A stretch of DNA of 20,102 bases from JAIEPT01 sp038217425 (GTDB taxonomy: Bacteria > Planctomycetota > Planctomycetia > Gemmatales > Gemmataceae): the NCBI GenBank assembly GCA_038217425.1, contig JBBQPM010000124.1, forward strand, positions 1 through 20,102, written 5' to 3'. A program made the translations under genes and the position numbers. Each line of letters opens with the position of its first letter. Position 1 is the stretch's first letter. Below are positions 15,149 through 20,102 of this stretch, in pieces. Below the pieces are notes generated by a model, which searched no databases, had not been told where the DNA came from, and saw only the letters and a list, made by a program, of their open reading frames with translations.

Positions 15149-15877
15149 ATGCAAATTCTTCCCGCGATCGACCTCCGCGGCGGCCAGTGCGTCAGGCTTC
15201 GTCAAGGCGATTACAACCAGGAGACCGTCTTCGGCTCCGATCCCGGCGCGATGGCCCGGCGCTGGGTCGACGAGGGCGCCGAGTATCTGCATCTGGTCGA
15301 TCTCGACGGCGCCAAGGAAGGTCGGCCTGTCAACGAAGCGAGCATCCGCGCCATCGTAAAAGCGTGCGGCGCCGTGCCCTGCGAACTGGGCGGCGGCATC
15401 CGTAATGAAGATCATTTACGACAAGTCCTGGACTGGGGCGTGACCCGCGTCGTCGTCGGCACCAAGGCGATCACCTCGCCCGAATGGCTCGAAGCGGTCG
15501 CGCAAAAGTTCCCCGGCCAAATCGTGCTCGGCATCGACGCCAAGTCGGGACGCGTGGCGACGGAAGGCTGGCTCGAAGTCTCCGCCGTCGGCGCGGTGGA
15601 ACTCGCGAAACGCTTCGAGCATCTGCCGCTGGCCGCGCTGGTTTACACCGACATCAGCCGCGACGGCATGATGCAGGGGGCGAACATCGCCGCGATGGCG
15701 GAGATGGTCGCCGCCGTCAAGACGCCGATCATCGCATCGGGCGGGGTGACGAACATGGACGATATCCGCCAGCTCGCGGCCGTGCCGATGGCGGGTTGCA
15801 TCGTGGGCCGGGCGCTGTACGAGGGCTCGCTTACCTTGCGTGAAATTTTGCTGGCGATTCGGAGTGGGAACGGTTAA
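15149..15877 (+). CDS. hisA: Phosphoribosylformimino-AICAR ribotide isomerase (HisA)
   Basis: The 242-residue TIM-barrel protein catalyses the aldose-to-ketose isomerisation of ProFAR to PRFAR, the fourth step of histidine synthesis, in the cytoplasm. It opens with LPAIDLRGGQCVRLRQGDY (4-22), with catalytic Asp8, and continues with LHLVDLDGAKEG (47-58), ELGGGIRN (79-86), GIDAKSGRVATEGW (128-141), with the second catalytic Asp130, and YTDISRDG (166-173). IASGGV and GCIVGRALYEG near the C-terminus bind phosphate. Both phosphate-binding halves are present and the length is standard. VDLDGA rather than VHLVDLDAA-type wording favours HisA over HisF. No other his gene is in the window, so the pathway is dispersed. 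The gene follows the hydrolase by 10 nt; the ribosome binding site is weak. Confidence 0.96.
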   Translation: MQILPAIDLRGGQCVRLRQGDYNQETVFGSDPGAMARRWVDEGAEYLHLVDLDGAKEGRPVNEASIRAIVKACGAVPCELGGGIRNEDHLRQVLDWGVTRVVVGTKAITSPEWLEAVAQKFPGQIVLGIDAKSGRVATEGWLEVSAVGAVELAKRFEHLPLAALVYTDISRDGMMQGANIAAMAEMVAAVKTPIIASGGVTNMDDIRQLAAVPMAGCIVGRALYEGSLTLREILLAIRSGNG

Positions 15878-15896
15878 GGTGCATGAATCCTTAACC
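15872..15896 (+). terminator. Stem-loop over the hisA stop codon
   Basis: GGTTAAGG (15872-15879) pairs with CCTTAACC (15889-15896) around a 9-nt loop, and CTTT follows. The hisA stop codon TAA lies in the 5' arm. It could be a weak terminator or attenuator before the EF-G-like gene. Confidence 0.4.
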
Positions 15897-15905
15897 CTTT
15901 GCCTC

Positions 15906-15929
15906 GAGCGAAGCGGTCCAACTTCGCTC
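15906..15929 (+). promoter_or_regulatory. Leader hairpin upstream of the EF-G-like gene
   Basis: GAGCGAAG (15906-15913) pairs with CTTCGCTC (15922-15929) around an 8-nt loop. It ends 11 nt before a strong ribosome binding site, AGGAG at 15941-15945, itself 6 nt before the ATG at 15952. The site is left exposed, so this hairpin may help initiation or mark a processed 5' end. Confidence 0.4.
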
Positions 15930-15951
15930 ACCTCATCTCCAGGAGAATCGC

Positions 15952-18105
15952 ATGTCGACTTACAAGGTGGACGACATCCGCACCATTGCGCTGGTGGGGC
16001 ACGAAGTTTCGGGGAAGACGTCCCTGGCCGATGCCCTGCTTTTCAAAGCGAAGGCCCACGACCGACGCGGTTGCGTCGACGAAGGAACCAGCGTCTCGGA
16101 TTTCGACGACGAGGAAAAGCGCCATAAGTACTCAATCGACTCCAGCGTGATGCATCTGGAACATCACGGCAAACGAGTCTACTTGCTCGACGCGCCCGGC
16201 AAACCCGACTTCGTGGGCCAGGCGCTGGGTACGCTCAAAGCCGTCGAGACCGCGGCGATCGTCATCAACGCCGCCGCGGGCATTCAGGTCAACACCCGGC
16301 GGATGTTTCACGAAGCCGGCAAACGCGACCTCGCTCGCATGCTCGTCCTCAATCGCCTGGACGGCGATAACCTGCACATCCCCGAACTCGTCAAAACCAT
16401 CCGCGAAACCTTCGGCAAAGCCTGCGTGCTCTACAACGCGCCGATCAAGCCGGGCCACGACTTTCACGGCGTCGTCAGCGTGCTCAATCCTCCCGCGCAC
16501 CCGCCCGGCGGCTGCCCCATTGATTTGGCAGCCGAGCGTTCGCTGCTCATCGATGCGATCGTCGAAAGCGACGAGGCGCTCATGGAAAAGTACCTCGCCG
16601 ACGGCGACGTCTCCTCGGCGGAACTCGCCGCCGCAATTCCCAAGGCGCTCGCCGCCGGGACGCTCATTCCGATCTTTTGCACCTGTACCAAGAAAGACAA
16701 GGACATCGGCGTTCAGGATTTCCTCGAGGCGATCGTCAAATACGCCCCCAGCCCCAAGACCGGCGTGCAGCGGACCGGCACGAAGAAAGTCGGCGACAAG
16801 AACGCCGAGTTCCCCGTGCGTCCCGACGAAGCCGGCGAGTTCGTCGGCCAGGTTTTCAAGACCCTCGCCGATAAGTTCGTCGGTACCATGAGCTTCATTC
16901 GCGTCTTCTCCGGCAAGCTGTCAATCGATCAGCCGATTATCTCGCAAAAGACCGGCCGCGGGCACAAGGCGAGCGCCCTCTTGATCGTGCAGGGCAAAAC
17001 TTCCAAAACCGTCCACGACGTCATCCCGGGGGACATCATCGCCGTCACCAAGGTCGAAGACCTCCATATCGGCGATTCGCTGAGCACCACCAATCACGGC
17101 GTCACGATGCCCAGGGCGACGTATCCGCTGCCGATGTTCGGCCTCGCCGTCGAACCCAAGGCGCGCGGCGACGAACAGAAAATCTCCGGAAGCCTGCAAA
17201 AGATGGCGGACGAGGATCCGACGTTCAGGGTCACGCGCGACGCCCAGACCAAAGAGATGGTCATCACCGGGATGAGCCAGCTCCATCTCGACGTCGTGCA
17301 GCATCGGCTCAAGCATCGCTTCGACCTCGAAATCATCACGCACGAGCCGAAGATCGCGTACCGGGAAACGATCCTGGGCCACGGCGAAGGAACGCACAAG
17401 CACAAGAAACAATCGGGCGGTCGCGGGCAGTTCGCGGAGGTGCATCTGCGCGTGTACGCGTTGCCGCGCGAGATCCACAGTGCCGAGGCGTTCTTCCGCG
17501 ACTTCGCCAATAAGTCTCGCTTCGAAAAGATCCGCGTCGATCACTGCCATTACGATCCGGATTTCAACTTCGGTTTCATCGACCACGTCGTCGGCGGCAC
17601 CGTTCCCAATCAGTTCATCCCGGCCGTGGAAAAGGGTTGTAAAGAGCTGCTCGAGCGCGGCGCCCTGGCGGGGTTTCGCATCCAGGACGTCGCGGTCGAG
17701 GTGTACTTCGGCAAGGACCATCCCGTCGACAGTTCGGAAGCCGCGTTCAAGACGGCGAGCCGTATCGCCTTCAAGAACGGCTTCCTCGCCGCCCATCCGG
17801 CGCTTCTGGAACCGATTGCCAATATCGAGGTGACGGTACCATCGAAGTACACCGGCGCCATTCTCGGCGATCTCAACACCAAGCGCGCCCGCATCGAAAA
17901 CCAGGACAGCCTGCCGGGCGACCTGGCCGTGATCAGCGGCAAGGCGCCGGTTTCGGAGATGATGCGGTACGCTGCCCAGCTCGGCAGCATCACGCAGGGG
18001 ACGGGTTCGTATCACATGGAGTTCAGCCACTACGACGCCGTCCCCGGCAACGTGCAGCAGCAGATCGTGAGCAAGGCGAAAGTGCATCACGACGAGGACG
18101 AATAG
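15952..18105 (+). CDS. Divergent elongation factor G-like GTPase
   Basis: The 717-residue protein has the full EF-G layout: GTPase domain, domain II, and domains III-V. The P-loop is GHEVSGKTS (16-24) and the G4 motif NRLD (134-137). Two canonical residues are changed. The G3 motif DxPGHxDF reads DAPGKPDF (80-87), so Lys84 replaces the catalytic histidine, and switch I has KYSID (59-63) instead of the usual RGITI, with Ser61 for the conserved Thr. Domain IV is well kept: KKQSGGRGQ (485-493) and the tip KDHPVDSSE (588-596), whose His590 matches the decoding-site histidine of EF-G. This places it with the EF-G-like (EF-G2/FusA2-type) paralogues, whose role differs from bulk translocation and is poorly defined. 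It is probably not the main fusA. It follows hisA by 74 nt with a strong ribosome binding site. Confidence 0.9.
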   Translation: MSTYKVDDIRTIALVGHEVSGKTSLADALLFKAKAHDRRGCVDEGTSVSDFDDEEKRHKYSIDSSVMHLEHHGKRVYLLDAPGKPDFVGQALGTLKAVETAAIVINAAAGIQVNTRRMFHEAGKRDLARMLVLNRLDGDNLHIPELVKTIRETFGKACVLYNAPIKPGHDFHGVVSVLNPPAHPPGGCPIDLAAERSLLIDAIVESDEALMEKYLADGDVSSAELAAAIPKALAAGTLIPIFCTCTKKDKDIGVQDFLEAIVKYAPSPKTGVQRTGTKKVGDKNAEFPVRPDEAGEFVGQVFKTLADKFVGTMSFIRVFSGKLSIDQPIISQKTGRGHKASALLIVQGKTSKTVHDVIPGDIIAVTKVEDLHIGDSLSTTNHGVTMPRATYPLPMFGLAVEPKARGDEQKISGSLQKMADEDPTFRVTRDAQTKEMVITGMSQLHLDVVQHRLKHRFDLEIITHEPKIAYRETILGHGEGTHKHKKQSGGRGQFAEVHLRVYALPREIHSAEAFFRDFANKSRFEKIRVDHCHYDPDFNFGFIDHVVGGTVPNQFIPAVEKGCKELLERGALAGFRIQDVAVEVYFGKDHPVDSSEAAFKTASRIAFKNGFLAAHPALLEPIANIEVTVPSKYTGAILGDLNTKRARIENQDSLPGDLAVISGKAPVSEMMRYAAQLGSITQGTGSYHMEFSHYDAVPGNVQQQIVSKAKVHHDEDE

Positions 18106-18117
18106 TCAAATCCAGAT

Positions 18118-18155
18118 CCGAAGCGGCTGCCGCGTCGCCAGTCGCTTCGGTTCTT
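18118..18155. terminator. Shared terminator-like hairpin between convergent genes
   Basis: Positions 18118-18128 pair with 18140-18150 (11 bp including one G-T pair, core CCGAAGCG/CGCTTCGG) around an 11-nt loop, followed by TTCTT on the plus strand. It fills the 65-nt gap between the convergent EF-G-like and PP2C genes, where a bidirectional terminator is expected. Confidence 0.65.
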
Positions 18156-18170
18156 ACAGCTTCCGGCAAA

Positions 18171-19964
18171 TCATGCACTCGAATCAGCCCGGCGTGCGGT
18201 GATTTGAATGACGATGCCCGAGACGTTGTCGCCGAACCCGTCGGGTTCCAGCGGGTTGGGCAGATGTTGCAAGGCGTCGGCGGACTCGGCCAGGATGTCC
18301 GCGAAGGCCTGGGGTGTGGCGGCGGGAAACCGCCGCCTCAGTTCCAACACCTCGTCCGGATGCAGGAACACGCCCTCTTCCACCAAACCATCCGAACACA
18401 AAATCACCAGATCGTCGGGCAAGAGCGGCCAGGTGGAAAACGTCGGCTGACAGGCGTCCTCGAGAATCTCGAGCTTGCCGCTCGAGTTGCGCCGACAGCC
18501 CCCCACGCACTGTACCAGCGCCTTGCCCACATGGCCCACGTCCTGCACGAATTCCGGCGCCTCGCCCTGTCGCAAGAGACTCGTCGCGAAGTCCCCGTCA
18601 ACGGTGAGTTGCTCAATGTGGTCGCCCGTCAGCAGGTACGCCCGGCTATCTCCCAGGTTAGCCAGGTGGAGCCAACGGTCCTCGATCCAGCAGGTCGTGA
18701 GCGTCGTCCCCATGAGGTCGGCGCCCTGCAAAAGCTGGGCCTGGTAACCTTTCTCCAGCGCCCAGTTGAGGAGCTTGTGCGCCCCTTTGCGGGCCAGTTG
18801 CTTCATGATCGTTTCGAATTGGCTCGCGTCCGCCGACTCGGGGAACTCATTCTCCAGAACGATCGTGGTGATAAGGCTGGCGAGTTCCCCTTGCCCGACC
18901 ACGCATTGCGAGATGCCGTCGGCGACGGCGGCAAGCAAACGGGGCGGCTCGGCAAAGTTCCGGGAAAAAACCTGATCCTCGTTCCGCTTCCCCTGCGCCG
19001 ACTTGCAGCGCCCCGTGCGCGTGTGCATGCCGACTTCCCAGGCGACCGGGCCGGCGCCTTCGCGCCGCGTGCGCGCCAGTTCCAGCACGTGCGCCAACTC
19101 GGCCGCGAACGCGCGGGGCGAGTCGGGCCGCGCGCTAGGATTGACCGCCAGGCCTTGGCTCAAGAGCCGCCAAACGCGTTCCGGGACTTGCGGATGGTAA
19201 GTGCGCACGGGCGGAAACTCGTGCCCGAAACGCTCAAGTCCCTGCCCGGCGAATCCCGCGGGGAGCAGACCCGCTTGCCAGTAGTAGCAGAACGCTGCCA
19301 GGTGAAAGACGTCGCTGCGGGGCCCGGCACGATGGCCCATGCCGATCTCCGGGGCCATGAATTGCGGATTGCAGACGATGTCGTCGGGGAGTTGGCCGGA
19401 GCCGAACGCGTGCAAGTCCTGGTTGGTGATTTGCAGTTTGCCGGTGAAACCTCGCTCCAGGGCGGCGGGATCGAAGTTGGCCCAGACGAGATCGTGCCGG
19501 TGTAATTCTTCGAGGAGCTCGGCGAGTTCATGCGTCAGTTGAGTCATCGCCGCCAAGTTCTCGATGGGGTCGAGCCACCCCGCCCCGGACCAGGGGGCGA
19601 AATCCGCGCCGGCACTCTCCGCCAGGATCCACAGACCGCGTGCCGATGGGGCGAGCCGAATCTTGGGCAGCGCGGCCAACTCCAGCGATTGGCGATTTTC
19701 CAGGCGGTCTTGCCAGTTTCCGAGGCGTTCGCCGGGGATCCAGTGGACGCGCCAGAAATGATTTACGACGCGGAGCGTGAGGGACGCGTCGGGATCCGAG
19801 AGGAGTTGCCATTGTTCGGGGGAAAGCGCGATCCCGGGCACGGCGACGGGGCAAAGATCGGGGGCGCCGGGCGGAGGGGGGCTGGTCGCCAGGTCGGCAT
19901 TGCAGTGATCGCAAAACTCCGGGTCGCGGGAATTTTTGCCGCACACCGGACACAGAACGCCCAT
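18171..19964 (-). CDS. Zinc ribbon / pseudokinase / PP2C-type phosphatase fusion
   Basis: From the ATG at 19964 the protein has 597 residues. Residues 5-21 form a zinc ribbon (Cys5, Cys8, Cys18, Cys21). Residues about 60-295 keep the C-lobe outline of a Ser/Thr kinase (QFMAPEI 201-207, SDVFHLAAF 217-225, NPSARP 275-280), but the HRD triad reads WAN (161-163), the following Asn is replaced by Ala, and DFG reads NQD (181-183). It is thus likely a pseudokinase. Residues about 312-590 are a PP2C phosphatase with metal-site motifs RNED (327-330), VADG (347-350), GTTLTTCWI (419-427), LGDSRAYLL (437-445), LCSDG (522-526) and GDNVSG (578-583), so phosphatase activity is plausible. No signal peptide or membrane segment is seen. 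A longer start at 20084 is rejected because a good promoter lies inside that extension. Confidence 0.88.
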   Translation of the reverse strand: MGVLCPVCGKNSRDPEFCDHCNADLATSPPPPGAPDLCPVAVPGIALSPEQWQLLSDPDASLTLRVVNHFWRVHWIPGERLGNWQDRLENRQSLELAALPKIRLAPSARGLWILAESAGADFAPWSGAGWLDPIENLAAMTQLTHELAELLEELHRHDLVWANFDPAALERGFTGKLQITNQDLHAFGSGQLPDDIVCNPQFMAPEIGMGHRAGPRSDVFHLAAFCYYWQAGLLPAGFAGQGLERFGHEFPPVRTYHPQVPERVWRLLSQGLAVNPSARPDSPRAFAAELAHVLELARTRREGAGPVAWEVGMHTRTGRCKSAQGKRNEDQVFSRNFAEPPRLLAAVADGISQCVVGQGELASLITTIVLENEFPESADASQFETIMKQLARKGAHKLLNWALEKGYQAQLLQGADLMGTTLTTCWIEDRWLHLANLGDSRAYLLTGDHIEQLTVDGDFATSLLRQGEAPEFVQDVGHVGKALVQCVGGCRRNSSGKLEILEDACQPTFSTWPLLPDDLVILCSDGLVEEGVFLHPDEVLELRRRFPAATPQAFADILAESADALQHLPNPLEPDGFGDNVSGIVIQITARRADSSA

Positions 19965-20004
19965 GCTGGATCTCGATTTAGCTCGCGCAGGAAACGGATG
20001 CGTC

Positions 20005-20033
20005 ATCATAGCCGAGCCGGCCGAAAAAGCCAA
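20005..20033 (-). promoter_or_regulatory. Sigma-70-like promoter of the pseudokinase/PP2C gene
   Basis: Read on the minus strand, TTGGCT (20028-20033) and TATGAT (20005-20010) are separated by exactly 17 nt. Transcription would begin near 19998, about 34 nt before the ATG at 19964. This also supports the shorter protein start. No strong ribosome binding site is visible; GAG near 19976 is the best candidate. Confidence 0.6.
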
Positions 20034-20102
20034 GCTGAGGCTACCCCGGGGCGCGCCAATGGTTTCCGGCACTCGTCCCGGCATAATCGGCGAGCCAGGT
20101 CG

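Noticed and set aside
19965..20084. 40-residue N-terminal extension of the pseudokinase/PP2C protein
   Set aside because: It covers a well-spaced TTGGCT/TATGAT promoter and precedes a zinc ribbon that normally starts such proteins.

Overview
The window looks like chromosomal DNA of a planctomycete (Planctomycetota). This rests on GC-rich coding DNA, a very large secreted protein that joins a dehydrogenase-like beta-propeller, HEAT-type repeats and a C-terminal CxxCH heme domain (a design typical of Planctomycetes and Verrucomicrobia), a TPR/O-GlcNAc-transferase-like protein, a zinc-ribbon/pseudokinase/PP2C fusion, and palindromic repeats between genes. I cannot name the genus. No phage, plasmid, IS, CRISPR or tRNA signal was found.

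Layout. 188-1216 (-): ApbE-type FAD:protein FMN transferase. A 235-bp divergent gap with a large inverted repeat separates it from a rightward series: proline-rich lipoprotein with a C-terminal domain resembling a dead dual-specificity phosphatase (1452-2594), site-2 protease (2655-3422), TPR/GT41 O-GlcNAc-transferase-like protein (3429-5396), long-chain polyprenyl diphosphate synthase (5565-6557), secreted heme-binding dehydrogenase-like protein (6676-9720), isoleucyl-tRNA synthetase (9864-13268), secreted CocE/NonD-type hydrolase (13273-15138), HisA (15149-15877) and a divergent EF-G-like GTPase (15952-18105). A terminator-like hairpin lies between the EF-G-like gene and a convergent zinc-ribbon/pseudokinase/PP2C gene (18171-19964, -), whose promoter can be read upstream.

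Probable transcription units by spacing: protease plus GT41 (6-nt gap), and ileS, cocE-like, hisA, EF-G-like (gaps 4, 10 and 74 nt). The genes do not form one pathway. They mix housekeeping (ileS, hisA, polyprenyl synthase) with envelope functions (ApbE, lipoprotein, protease, heme protein, hydrolase) and signalling or translation paralogues.

The main points of interest are: two copies of one nested palindrome at gene ends; a 13-bp hairpin that buries the ileS ribosome binding site; three proteins whose family fold is kept but whose key catalytic residues are changed (lipoprotein, EF-G-like protein, kinase part of the PP2C protein); and the tight pairing of an intramembrane protease with a GT41 enzyme. 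I found no clearly new multi-gene defence or mobile system. Function calls rest on motif reading by eye, without database searches.
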